A stretch of 15,883 nt of DNA from Lachnospiraceae bacterium (GCA_900764225.1 CAAFNG010000270.1:1-15883); one strand, 5' to 3'; shown: positions 1-7,317, numbered from the stretch's first letter. Notes: generated from the letters alone by a model not told the origin. Numbers and translations: made by a program.

Positions 1-49
1 ACGAGATTCCTCTACGTCTCGTGGGCTCGGAGATGTGTATAAGAGACAG
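1..49 (+). other. Illumina Nextera i7 adapter (sequencing artefact, not genomic)
   Basis: Bases 1-7 (ACGAGAT) match the end of the Illumina P7 flow-cell sequence. Bases 8-15 (TCCTCTAC) match an i7 index as it reads in the adapter, which I recall as N712. Bases 16-30 (GTCTCGTGGGCTCGG) are the Nextera read-2 primer part, and bases 31-49 (AGATGTGTATAAGAGACAG) are the Tn5 mosaic end. Together they form one continuous library adapter. Genuine sequence starts at base 50, in the middle of gatB. Translation of this stretch gives the familiar adapter peptides ending YTHLRAHET on the minus strand and starting [10 protein letters not shown] or MYKRQ on the plus strand. Any protein carrying them is chimeric. 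Confidence 0.98.
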
Positions 50-497
50 GTACTCCGCTTCGATTGTAGTCAACCAGGGAGCAGTCCTCCCACTCATCAT
101 GGATCAGCTTACCTGCATCCTCTTCCATGTGCATTTCATGGATACGCACGGTTTTCTTTCCTGCGGAGGTTTCGATCTCAACAGCTCCGTCATAGCAGAT
201 CGGCAGATACAACTGAGAGATCTGGTAGTTCTGCGGGTTATCCGGGTAAAAATAGTTTTTACGGTCAAACTTACAATACTGATGAATATGGCAGTTTGCC
301 GCAAGTCCTGCTTTGATGGCAAACTCTACAACTTTTTTGTTCAGAACCGGAAGAGATCCCGGCATACCGGTGCAGACCGGGCATGTATGGGTGTTCGGCG
401 CGCCGCCAAACTCTGTGGAGCATCCGCAGAAGATCTTTGTTTTTGTGGCAAGCTCCACATGTACCTCAAGTCCTATGACTGTCTCGTACTGTTTCAT
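50..497 (-). CDS. gatB: Asp-tRNA(Asn)/Glu-tRNA(Gln) amidotransferase subunit B, N-terminal fragment (3' end lost at contig edge)
   Basis: GatB is the kinase and tRNA-binding subunit of the cytoplasmic GatCAB amidotransferase. It phosphorylates the side chain of Asp-tRNA(Asn) or Glu-tRNA(Gln), which then accepts ammonia delivered from GatA. Only about 150 of roughly 475 residues are present. The fragment opens with the conserved IGLEVHVEL strand. The four zinc-site cysteines are at 24, 26, 39 and 42 (CGC, then CPVC), followed by the [16 protein letters not shown] and HMEEDAGK motifs of the catalytic cradle. The last genuine residues are DYNRSGVP, after which the frame runs into adapter sequence. 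The start codon overlaps the gatA stop as ATGA, so the two are translationally coupled. The gene is broken by the assembly, not by mutation, as far as can be seen. Confidence 0.97.
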
Positions 498-1966
498 GCC
501 TTTTCTCCCCCTTCCATTGCCATTCCGAAATCGCCACGTTTTTTCTCATATGCGTGAGCCGCGCGGAACAGATTGTTTTCTTTGAAGCAGTCCCCGATCA
601 TCTGGATTCCGATTGGAAGTCCGGCAGCGTCCTTTCCGCATGGAACTGTGATTCCCGGAAGTCCACACAGGTTTACTGCCACGGTATAGATATCTCCAAG
701 GTACATGGCAAGAGGATCTTTCAGACTTTCTCCAAGTTTTGGTGCCGTGAACGGAGATGCCGGAGCAAGAAGAACATCATATTTGGAAAATGCCTCGTCA
801 AATTCTTTTTTAATCAGTGCTTTTGTACGAAGTGCTTTCAGATAATAAGCATCATAGTAACCGGAACTCAATACGAAAGAACCAAGCATGATACGACGTT
901 TTACCTCTTCACCGAAGCCTTCGGTTCTTGTCTTTTTGTACATGTCGTGAAGTCCCTCGTACTCTTTTGCACGGAAACCGTACTTCACGCCATCAAAACG
1001 CTCCAGGTTGGAGCTGGCCTCTGCACTGGCGATGATATAGTAAGCAGGAATCATATATTCGGTTGTCTTCATGGAGAAAAATTCTACCACTGCGCCCATC
1101 TCGGTAAGGCTTTTCAGGGTATTCATAAACGCCTCTTTTACCTCAGAGTTCAGTCCCTCGGAAAGATATTCTTTAGGCACGCCGAATTTCATTCCCACGA
1201 TCTTATCTGTCATAGAAGAAGAGAAATCAAGATCCTCTCTCTTCATGGATGTACTGTCTTTTTCATCATGTCCTGCGATCACCTCAAGGAGTGCTGCACA
1301 GTCTGCAACGTCTTTTCCCACCGGTCCGATCTGGTCCAGAGATGACGCATAGGCAACCAGTCCGTAACGGGATACGGTTCCATAAGTCGGCTTGATTCCG
1401 GTCACACCACAGTAGGAACTTGGCTGACGGATAGAACCGCCTGTATCAGAACCAAGTGCCAGATACGTTTCTCCTGCTGCCACTGCTGCACAGGAGCCGC
1501 CGGAGGAGCCACCCGGAACATGCTCCAGATCCCACGGGTTTCTGGTCACTCCATAGGCCGAAGTTTCTGTGGTACTTCCCATGGCAAACTCATCCATGTT
1601 TGTTTTTCCGATGATCACAAGACCTGCTTTTTCCAGGCGGTCAATGACCTCGGCATTGTACTGCGGAACAAAATTTTCAAGGATCTTTGATGCACAGGTG
1701 GTTGTTTTTCCCTTGATGCAGATATTATCCTTGATCGCGATCGGTACACCGGCAAGCGGTCCTCTATAGGTTCCGTCCTCGATTCCCTTCTGCACTTCCT
1801 TTGCTCTTGCATATGCTTCTTTTTTATAGGTATCAAGATAAGCGTGGACTTTGTCCTCTTTTGCCTCGATCTGATCAAATACGTATTTTACACCGTCCAG
1901 GACGCTTATCTGATGCTGTTTGATCTTTTCCGCAAGCTGTAATGCGGTTAATTTTCCCAAATCCAT
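494..1966 (-). CDS. gatA: Asp-tRNA(Asn)/Glu-tRNA(Gln) amidotransferase subunit A (glutaminase/amidase)
   Basis: GatA hydrolyses glutamine and sends the ammonia through a tunnel to GatB, converting misacylated Asp-tRNA(Asn) or Glu-tRNA(Gln) into Asn-tRNA or Gln-tRNA. The protein is 490 aa, the normal length. It has the amidase-signature fold with the Lys-Ser-Ser triad in its usual places: K79 (GVPIAIKDN), S154 (PGGSSGGS) and S178 ([11 protein letters not shown]). The first ATG follows a good ribosome site (AGGAG, about 8 nt upstream). It starts 15 nt after gatC and overlaps gatB by 4 nt, which is the standard gatCAB layout. It is intact and the family assignment is secure. Confidence 0.98.
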   Translation of the reverse strand: MDLGKLTALQLAEKIKQHQISVLDGVKYVFDQIEAKEDKVHAYLDTYKKEAYARAKEVQKGIEDGTYRGPLAGVPIAIKDNICIKGKTTTCASKILENFVPQYNAEVIDRLEKAGLVIIGKTNMDEFAMGSTTETSAYGVTRNPWDLEHVPGGSSGGSCAAVAAGETYLALGSDTGGSIRQPSSYCGVTGIKPTYGTVSRYGLVAYASSLDQIGPVGKDVADCAALLEVIAGHDEKDSTSMKREDLDFSSSMTDKIVGMKFGVPKEYLSEGLNSEVKEAFMNTLKSLTEMGAVVEFFSMKTTEYMIPAYYIIASAEASSNLERFDGVKYGFRAKEYEGLHDMYKKTRTEGFGEEVKRRIMLGSFVLSSGYYDAYYLKALRTKALIKKEFDEAFSKYDVLLAPASPFTAPKLGESLKDPLAMYLGDIYTVAVNLCGLPGITVPCGKDAAGLPIGIQMIGDCFKENNLFRAAHAYEKKRGDFGMAMEGGEKA

Positions 1967-1981
1967 GTCCTGTCTCCTGTC

Positions 1982-2275
1982 TTATCCAATTGTTTTCGGA
2001 ACCTGATACTGATTTTCTTTCTGCTTCGGTGCATTGGCAAGCATTGCCTCGCTGTTGTCTCCGTTTGTCACAACATCCTCACGGAACACATTCTCATCCT
2101 GAAAGATATGAGACATCGGTTCCACGGAGGAAGTATCAAGCTCATCTAATTTATCTACATAATCCAGCATCTTCTGCATATCTTCTTTTGCTTTTTCCTT
2201 TTCATCCTCTGTCAGAGAAAGCTTGGCCAGAATGCAGACATTTTCCATTGTTTCATCATCAATTATCTTTGCCAT
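1982..2275 (-). CDS. gatC: Asp-tRNA(Asn)/Glu-tRNA(Gln) amidotransferase subunit C
   Basis: GatC is the small structural subunit that wraps around GatA and GatB and holds the amidotransferase together. It has no catalytic site. The 97-aa length fits the family. The N-terminal helix (ENVCILAKLSLTEDEKEK) and the middle segment LDELDTSSVEPMSH, followed by the FREDVV motif, are typical. A clear AAGGAG ribosome site at 2282-2287 lies 6 nt upstream of the ATG. The gene sits between aspS (14-nt gap) and gatA (15-nt gap), so all four are expected on one mRNA. Confidence 0.96.
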   Translation of the reverse strand: MAKIIDDETMENVCILAKLSLTEDEKEKAKEDMQKMLDYVDKLDELDTSSVEPMSHIFQDENVFREDVVTNGDNSEAMLANAPKQKENQYQVPKTIG

Positions 2276-2289
2276 CTTTTTTCTCCTTA

Positions 2290-3621
2290 TTACGGCTCAA
2301 GTCTGTTCATATCACGTGGGAACAGACAGGTCTCACGAACGTTTTCTTCCCCTAAGATCTGCATGGTAAGACGCTCCAGACCGATTCCCAGTCCACCGTG
2401 AGGCGGCATTCCGTGTTTGAATGTATCCAGATACTGTTCCATGCCTTCCTCATCCATGCCACGGGCTGCGATCTTATCCTTCAGTATCTGATAGTCATGG
2501 ATACGCTGACCGCCTGTGGTGATCTCAAGTCCCTTGAACAGAAGGTCAAAGCTTAATGTAAATTTCTCATCAGCCGGATCATCCATTGCATAGAACGGAC
2601 GCTTCTTGGAAGGATAATGTGTGACAAATACAAAATCTGCATCATACTCTTCTTTAAAATATCTTCCGATCAGAGACTCTTCCTCCGGCTCCAGATCATA
2701 TGGGTTACGGATCTTTCTGTTATATTTCTCAGCAACCAGCTCTTTTGCCTTGTCAAAGCGTACTGCCGGGATCTTGTCTACCTTAGGAAGCTCTACCTTC
2801 AGGATAGAAAGCTCATGTGTGTAGTCTTTTTTAAGAAGCTCTACCGCATACTGGAGAAATCCTGTCTCCATTTCCATGATATCCTCAAATCCGTTGATAT
2901 AGCCCATCTCAAAATCAAGGCTTGTATATTCATTTAAATGACGTTTGGTGTTATGCTTCTCTGCACGGAATACAGGACCGGTCTCAAATACACGGTCAAA
3001 AACCCCCACCATCATCTGTTTGTAAAACTGCGGACTCTGTGCCAGAACTGCCGGTTTATGGAAGTAGCTCAGCTTGAACAGGTTCGCGCCGCCCTCTGCG
3101 CCTCTGGCTCCGATCTTCGGTGTGTGGATCTCAGTAAATCCGTTCTTGTAAAGATAGTCACGGAACGCCCTTACGATTGCTTCCTGAATCTTGAATTTCG
3201 CGCGCTCCTGAATATTTCGAAGTGCGATCGGACGATAGTTCAGCTTGGCTTCCAGGGAAGTATTCAGTTTCCATTTATCAATAGCAAGAGGAAGAGGCTC
3301 TGCCGGTGAGGAAAGGATCTCCACATGGCTGATGCGGAGCTCTCTTCCGTGAGGCGCTCTTTCTTCCTCATGAAGAGTTCCTGTGAGGCGCACACACATC
3401 GCCTCCTTCAGATCATGAATGGAAACATTTGTCTTGTCGTTCTCATATACTGTCTGAAAAAGCCCTTCTTTTTTTCGAAGTATCACAAATGCCACGTCAC
3501 CCATATTACGGATGCTGTGTATTGCACCTTCCACTGTCGCTTCCTGGTCTTTCATGCTCTCGGAAAGAAGCACATCCCAGGCACATTCTCTAGTCTTACA
3601 GATTCCATCCATAAATTCCAT
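2290..3621 (-). CDS. aspS: Aspartyl-tRNA synthetase, archaeal/eukaryotic type, probably non-discriminating (Asp/Asn)
   Basis: This class IIb synthetase charges tRNA with aspartate. At 443 aa it lacks the long insertion of the roughly 590-aa bacterial AspRS and resembles the archaeal type. It has an N-terminal OB-fold anticodon domain (about residues 25-110), motif 2 (FRAEKHNTKRHLNEYTSLDF) and motif 3 near the C terminus (GIGLERLTMQILG). At the positions that decide tRNA discrimination in archaeal enzymes it has His35 (Trp in discriminating enzymes) and Pro90 in the anticodon loop (APHG). Both are reported for non-discriminating AspRS that also makes Asp-tRNA(Asn). The gene lies directly before gatCAB, the enzyme that amidates that product. 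I chose the ATG at 3621 because GGAGG at 3630-3634 is 8 nt upstream. A TTG at 3636 would add five residues but has no ribosome site. Confidence 0.93.
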   Translation of the reverse strand: MEFMDGICKTRECAWDVLLSESMKDQEATVEGAIHSIRNMGDVAFVILRKKEGLFQTVYENDKTNVSIHDLKEAMCVRLTGTLHEEERAPHGRELRISHVEILSSPAEPLPLAIDKWKLNTSLEAKLNYRPIALRNIQERAKFKIQEAIVRAFRDYLYKNGFTEIHTPKIGARGAEGGANLFKLSYFHKPAVLAQSPQFYKQMMVGVFDRVFETGPVFRAEKHNTKRHLNEYTSLDFEMGYINGFEDIMEMETGFLQYAVELLKKDYTHELSILKVELPKVDKIPAVRFDKAKELVAEKYNRKIRNPYDLEPEEESLIGRYFKEEYDADFVFVTHYPSKKRPFYAMDDPADEKFTLSFDLLFKGLEITTGGQRIHDYQILKDKIAARGMDEEGMEQYLDTFKHGMPPHGGLGIGLERLTMQILGEENVRETCLFPRDMNRLEP

Positions 3622-3649
3622 TCCCTCATCCTCCAATTCAAAGTAGTTT

Positions 3650-3693
3650 CACCGAATCAGGAAATCCTCTGCGGAATTTTCCCCGATCCGGTG
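3650..3693 (-). promoter_or_regulatory. Long imperfect hairpin in the aspS 5' region
   Basis: On the minus strand this 44-nt stretch folds into one long stem: CACCG/CGGTG, then GATC/GATT with one G-U pair, then GGAAA/TTTCC, then TCC/GGA. The loop is GCAGA and there are two small internal loops, giving about 17 pairs. It ends about 15 nt before the aspS ribosome site. No T-run follows, so it is not an ordinary terminator. A role in mRNA processing, stability or translation of the aspS-gatCAB part of the operon is a guess. No T-box signature is present. Confidence 0.5.
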
Positions 3694-3751
3694 TGATATC
3701 AGTCATTCAGAACAGATCATTCCTGTCCGCTCTGCTGTTTTTTGTTGTTTT

Positions 3752-4306
3752 TTACACAGAATCATATAAAAGCATCAGAACCATCTGGGCCGTCTCCACC
3801 ATATTGGTCCCGGAATCCATACTGCATTTCTGGATATAGCGGTATGCGTCATCCTCGCTCAGGTGATTTCTTTCCATTAAAAGCATCTTTGCATTTGAAA
3901 TATAATTCTGTTCTTTCCATGAACGCTGCTTCGGCTTTTTCTTATCTTTTTTCCAGCGCCTTTCTATCTGGGAAAGCATCATGCTCACCGTATTTACCAG
4001 ATCTCCGGCCTTCAGAGGCATTCCCACACATAAAATGGATGTTGGCGCCTCACTGATCACTCCCCGGGAGGCCATAAGCAGCATTTCAAAATAATCCGGC
4101 ATATAGTCCAGAAGATCACGGTAGTACATATCCTGAAGATGATAACCGCAAAGCAGAACGCCGCCATCAAGCTCCGAGATACTGGCAAGGGCATTTGCAC
4201 CCGAATTGCATACCGCCGCTACCGTGAATCCATATCTGTTAAGGACTGTGCGGATCTTTTTTGCATCTTCTATTTTCGGTAATGCAATCACGATCCTCGT
4301 GTTCAT
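3752..4306 (-). CDS. ANTAR-domain RNA-binding antiterminator with degenerate receiver domain
   Basis: ANTAR proteins bind hairpins in nascent mRNA and stop terminator formation. This 184-aa cytoplasmic protein has a receiver-like domain (about 1-115), a basic linker rich in Lys/Arg (about 116-130) and a C-terminal three-helix ANTAR domain (about 131-180) with the typical AKMLLMERNHLSEDDAYRYI core. The receiver is unusual: the phosphoacceptor position after strand 3 is Gly54 (LLCGYHLQDM), so normal Asp phosphorylation is not expected. The later Ser (LLMAS) and Lys (PLKAGD) positions remain. It lies 38 nt after glnA and, with no terminator between them, is probably co-transcribed. The ribosome site before its ATG is weak. 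The context suggests control of nitrogen genes, perhaps its own operon. The signal it senses is not visible. Confidence 0.9.
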   Translation of the reverse strand: MNTRIVIALPKIEDAKKIRTVLNRYGFTVAAVCNSGANALASISELDGGVLLCGYHLQDMYYRDLLDYMPDYFEMLLMASRGVISEAPTSILCVGMPLKAGDLVNTVSMMLSQIERRWKKDKKKPKQRSWKEQNYISNAKMLLMERNHLSEDDAYRYIQKCSMDSGTNMVETAQMVLMLLYDSV

Positions 4307-4344
4307 AAGCCGCCACTCTCTTTCGCCCTATTATGCCTCGTTCA

Positions 4345-5667
4345 TCAGATCCGATACAGATACTCCTCGATCTCCCAGTCTGAAATCTCCTGGGAATAAC
4401 GCAGCCACTCTTTTCTTTTGGCCTGCGCATATTGTTTGCAGAAGGCTTCTCCAAGGATTTCCTTCATCCAGTCACTTTCTTCAAACAGTGTGATCGCTTC
4501 CCGTAAGTTCTCCGGTAAATTCTCGATACCCTGTTCCTTCTGATCCGACTCGGAAAGAGAACGGTCAGAAGCTTTTGTAGGATAGATCTTCTTCTGGATT
4601 CCATCCAGGCCCGCTGCCAGGCATACCGCAAAAACAAGGTATGGGTTGGATGCAGCATCCGGGCTTCGAAGCTCGATCCTGGTATCTGCACCATTGACTC
4701 TCGGGATCCTTACCAGTGAATTCTGGTTATTTCTCGTCCAGGTCAGTTCTGTAGGCGCATCAAATCCAGGCACAAGACGCTTATAGGAATTTACAAGCGG
4801 ATTGGTGATCAGAGTCATCTCACGGCTGTGAGCCAGAAGGCCTCCGATAAAATAGTATGCCTCTTCACTTAATCTGGACGGATCCTCCGGATCCACGAAA
4901 ATATTTTTTCCATTTTTAAACAGCGAAAAATGGATATGCATGGCTGAACCGTTTACTTCCCGTCTTGGCTTCGGCATAAATGTCGCATGAAGTCCATGAC
5001 GTTTGGCTACAGTTCTCACTGCCATCTTAAAGGTTATAACTTCGTCTGCCATCTTACGTGCTTCTCCGTAATGAAGGGCGATCTCATGCTGTGCAGGTGC
5101 TGTCTCATGATGAGAGGATTCCACCTCAAATCCCATATCCTCAAGAGTCAGTACCATATCACGTCTTGCATTTTCGCCTAAGTCCACCGGACTTACATCC
5201 AGGTATCCGGCTTTTTCGTGAGAAACCGTTGTAGGCATTCCGTTGTCATCAATATGAAACAAGAAAAACTCACATTCTGGATCAACATAGCAGGTATAAC
5301 CTGCCTTTTCTGCTGCCTGCGCTGTTTTTTTCAGAATATATCTTGAGCTCATCTCATGCTCAGATCCATCTGCACGGCGCATATCGCAGATCAGTCTTGC
5401 GACCTTTCCCTGCTGAGGACGCCATGGGAGAATCGAAAAAGTATCGTAGTCCGGATACAGGATCAAATCCGGCTCCTTTTCTCCCACAATGCCCGCAATA
5501 TGAGAGCCATATACAACACACTGGTTATCCAGGGCTCTTGGAAGCTCTCTTGCTGTGATCGCAATATTTTTCAGAGTTCCAAACATATCTGTAAACTGGA
5601 GGCGGATGAACTCTACGTCTTCCTCCTCTGCCATTGCAAGAATCTCTTCTCTGGTATAATTCCCCAT
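4345..5667 (-). CDS. glnA: Glutamine synthetase, type I-alpha-like, with non-consensus active-site residues
   Basis: The family joins ammonia to glutamate using ATP to give glutamine, as a dodecamer in the cytoplasm. The 440-aa protein aligns along its length with Firmicute GSI-alpha and lacks the adenylylation-site Tyr of the GSI-beta class. Conserved parts include ECEFFLF (metal Glu residues 131/133), PVDLGENARRD, SHHETAPAQHE, HATFMPKP, NSYKRLVPGF and RIELRSPDAASNPYL. Several usually invariant positions differ. The DGSS signature is YGSH (Tyr53, His56), the position equal to B. subtilis Arg62 is Gly62, the flap Glu is Asp303, and the NRS arginine is Gln315. It may be a GS with altered kinetics or feedback, or a GS-like ligase for another amine. 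Gene context (gltBD upstream, ANTAR downstream, dedicated attenuated promoter) favours a role in ammonia assimilation. An AAAGGAG ribosome site precedes the ATG. Confidence 0.88.
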   Translation of the reverse strand: MGNYTREEILAMAEEEDVEFIRLQFTDMFGTLKNIAITARELPRALDNQCVVYGSHIAGIVGEKEPDLILYPDYDTFSILPWRPQQGKVARLICDMRRADGSEHEMSSRYILKKTAQAAEKAGYTCYVDPECEFFLFHIDDNGMPTTVSHEKAGYLDVSPVDLGENARRDMVLTLEDMGFEVESSHHETAPAQHEIALHYGEARKMADEVITFKMAVRTVAKRHGLHATFMPKPRREVNGSAMHIHFSLFKNGKNIFVDPEDPSRLSEEAYYFIGGLLAHSREMTLITNPLVNSYKRLVPGFDAPTELTWTRNNQNSLVRIPRVNGADTRIELRSPDAASNPYLVFAVCLAAGLDGIQKKIYPTKASDRSLSESDQKEQGIENLPENLREAITLFEESDWMKEILGEAFCKQYAQAKRKEWLRYSQEISDWEIEEYLYRI

Positions 5668-5680
5668 AGTATTCTCTCCT

Positions 5681-5773
5681 TTATTTCCTCATCACACAAA
5701 AATAATTACCCGTAAAATCAGAAAAAGGGTGCACTTCAGAGAGCTTCCGCTCCTGAAGAACACCCTTGTTCAT
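5681..5773 (-). CDS. Possible 30-codon leader peptide spanning the glnA attenuator
   Basis: An ATG lies 8 nt past the -10 box of the glnA promoter, where transcription should start, so the message could be leaderless. The frame stays open for 30 codons (begins MNKGVLQERK, ends FCVMRK) through the whole terminator hairpin. It stops with TAA immediately before the AGGAG of the glnA ribosome site. There is no Shine-Dalgarno sequence. If translated, ribosomes would keep the terminator open and couple to glnA. No run of regulatory codons is seen, and an open frame of this length can arise by chance. Confidence 0.22.
   Translation of the reverse strand: MNKGVLQERKLSEVHPFSDFTGNYFCVMRK
5721..5765 (-). 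terminator. Intrinsic terminator/attenuator in the glnA leader
   Basis: On the minus strand GGGTG/CACCC and CTTCAG/CTGAAG pair across a small internal loop. They enclose GAGC-GGAA-GCTC with a GNRA-type tetraloop, and TTTTTC follows directly. The hairpin lies between the glnA promoter and the glnA start, so it should cut off transcripts before the gene unless it is prevented from folding. It also lies after gltD and is the only strong terminator there, so it could close the pyrG-gltBD message as well. Confidence 0.88.
5758..5771 (-). promoter_or_regulatory. Hexaloop hairpin competing with the glnA leader terminator (candidate ANTAR target)
   Basis: The minus-strand RNA can form GAAC-AAGGGU-GUUC, a 4-bp stem with a six-base loop that has A at position 1 and G at position 4. 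Its loop and 3' arm use the same bases as the 5' arm of the terminator (5761-5765), so the two folds exclude each other. The loop resembles AAAGGC in the pyrG leader. A second canonical hexaloop hairpin, usual in ANTAR targets, was not found. Confidence 0.45.
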
Positions 5774-5780
5774 GGACGTA

Positions 5781-5809
5781 ATTATAGCAACCGGCTAATT
5801 CTTTGTCAA
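5781..5809 (-). promoter_or_regulatory. Sigma-A promoter of glnA
   Basis: TTGACA (5804-5809) and TATAAT (5781-5786) on the minus strand are both perfect consensus with a 17-nt spacer. The promoter begins about 7 nt after the gltD stop codon. Such a strong core promoter followed by a terminator suggests that control is mainly at the level of attenuation. Confidence 0.93.
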
Positions 5810-5816
5810 CAGTTTT

Positions 5817-7304
5817 TTACTGTAAGTAAGAATAGCTCATCAGTGACTCATCCACTGCTTTTGCAGCTTCACGTCCCTCATGGATCGCCCATACTACAAG
5901 AGATTGTCCCCTGTGCATATCACCGGCTGTAAATACGCGGTCCACACTTGTTGCATATTCATCCGGTTTTGTCTCCACGTTGGTTCTTCCCGTGATATTT
6001 ACGTGGAATGCATCGGTTACATATTTTTCACTTCCAAGGAATCCTGCCGCGATCAGAACCAGATCTGCCGGAATCACTTCCTCGCTGCCCTCGATCGGAA
6101 CCATATTGAATCTTCCGGTCTTTTCGTCTTTCACGCCTTTCAGTTTCACGATCTTGGCCTTACATACATTTCCTTTTTTGTCTTTGATAAACTCGGTAAC
6201 GGTTGTCTGGTAAACACGCGGGTCATGTCCGAATACTGCGATCGCCTCTTCCTGGCCATAGTCTGTTTTCAGAACTTTCGGCCACTCCGGCCACGGATTG
6301 GATGGTGTTCTTGTTTCCGGCGGCTTTGGCATCATCTCAAGCTGTGTCACAGATTTGGCACCAAGACGGATAGAAGTTCCCACACAGTCGTTTCCTGTGT
6401 CACCGCCGCCAATGACCAGAACGTTTTTGCCTTTGGCAAGCTCATAAGGAAACTTCGCAAAATCAGAATCCAGAAGGCTCTTTGTTACCTGCTTCAGGAA
6501 ATCTACTGCAAAATAGATTCCCTTCGCATCTCTTCCCGGAACCTTGATGTCTCGCGGGTGAGAAGCACCACAACAGAGAAGTACACGGTCAAAATCCTTC
6601 AGAATCTGTTCTGCTGTGATATCCACGCCTACATTGATATTGGTAACAAACCTCACGCCTTCCTCTTCCATCAGCTTCAGTCTGCGGTCGATGACTTTTT
6701 TCTCAAGCTTCATATTCGGGATACCATAACGGAGAAGTCCTCCGATCCGGTCATTTCTCTCAAATACGGTTACGCTGTGTCCGCGGCGGTTCAGCTGCTG
6801 TGCTGCTGCCAGTCCGGAAGGTCCGCTTCCGATGACTGCGATTGTCTTTCCTGTACGGACTGGTGGAATCTGAGGTTTTACCCAGCCGTTGGCATAGGCT
6901 GTCTCGATGATCGCTTTTTCATTTTCCTTTGTGCTGACCGGTTCCCCGTTCAGGTTACAGGTACAGGCAGCCTCGCACAGTGCCGGACACACTCTGGAGG
7001 TGAATTCCGGAAAACTGTGTGTCTTATTCAGACGTAAGAAGGCCTGTTTCCAGTTTCCTGTATACACAAGATCATTGGTCTCAGGAACCAGATTGTGCAG
7101 CGGACAGCCGGAAGCCATTCCTCCGATCATCATGCCTGCCTGACAGAAGGGAACGCCGCAGGCCATGCAGCGCGCTCCCTGGAGTTTCTGTTTTTCTTTA
7201 TTTAACGGAATACGAAACTCGTTGAAATTCTGTATACGTTCCTTTGGCGGCAGAACCTTTGCCGTCTCTCTCTCATAATCTAAAAATCCCGTTGGCTTTC
7301 CCAT
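5817..7304 (-). CDS. gltD: Glutamate synthase (NADPH) small/beta subunit
   Basis: GltD oxidises NADPH through FAD and passes electrons over iron-sulfur centres to the FMN of GltB for making glutamate from glutamine and 2-oxoglutarate. The 495-aa length is normal. The N-terminal domain has two cysteine groups for 4Fe-4S clusters: C46, C49, C54 and C67, then C106, C110, C114 and C116. The FAD-binding GSGPSG is at about 159-164 and the NADPH-binding GGGDTG at about 299-304. The C-terminal FAD motif TAGDMHRGQSLVVWAI is intact. An AAGGAGG ribosome site is 8 nt before the ATG, and the gene follows gltB after 13 nt, so the two subunits are made from one message. The glnA promoter begins right after its stop. 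Confidence 0.97.
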   Translation of the reverse strand: MGKPTGFLDYERETAKVLPPKERIQNFNEFRIPLNKEKQKLQGARCMACGVPFCQAGMMIGGMASGCPLHNLVPETNDLVYTGNWKQAFLRLNKTHSFPEFTSRVCPALCEAACTCNLNGEPVSTKENEKAIIETAYANGWVKPQIPPVRTGKTIAVIGSGPSGLAAAQQLNRRGHSVTVFERNDRIGGLLRYGIPNMKLEKKVIDRRLKLMEEEGVRFVTNINVGVDITAEQILKDFDRVLLCCGASHPRDIKVPGRDAKGIYFAVDFLKQVTKSLLDSDFAKFPYELAKGKNVLVIGGGDTGNDCVGTSIRLGAKSVTQLEMMPKPPETRTPSNPWPEWPKVLKTDYGQEEAIAVFGHDPRVYQTTVTEFIKDKKGNVCKAKIVKLKGVKDEKTGRFNMVPIEGSEEVIPADLVLIAAGFLGSEKYVTDAFHVNITGRTNVETKPDEYATSVDRVFTAGDMHRGQSLVVWAIHEGREAAKAVDESLMSYSYLQ

Positions 7305-7317
7305 TTCCTCATCCTCC

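Noticed and set aside
1..49. Tn5 mosaic end as evidence of a natural transposon insertion
   Set aside because: The mosaic end is preceded by the Illumina primer, index and flow-cell sequence, so it comes from library preparation.
21..585. Plus-strand frames starting in the first 50 bases
   Set aside because: Their N termini are translated adapter and the remainder is antisense to gatB.
3690..3740. Second ANTAR-type hexaloop before aspS (around AATGAT)
   Set aside because: The best pairing leaves a seven-base loop, and the six-base register gives only two pairs.
3622..3751. T-box riboswitch controlling aspS-gatCAB, as known for some clostridial transamidation operons
   Set aside because: The gap is only 130 nt and no T-box consensus (TGG-containing bulge) or terminator is present.
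5880..7037. Long plus-strand open frame of 385 codons
   Set aside because: It lies entirely antisense to gltD, has no ribosome site or recognisable domain, and is rich in Cys/His/Phe in the way reverse-strand shadows are.
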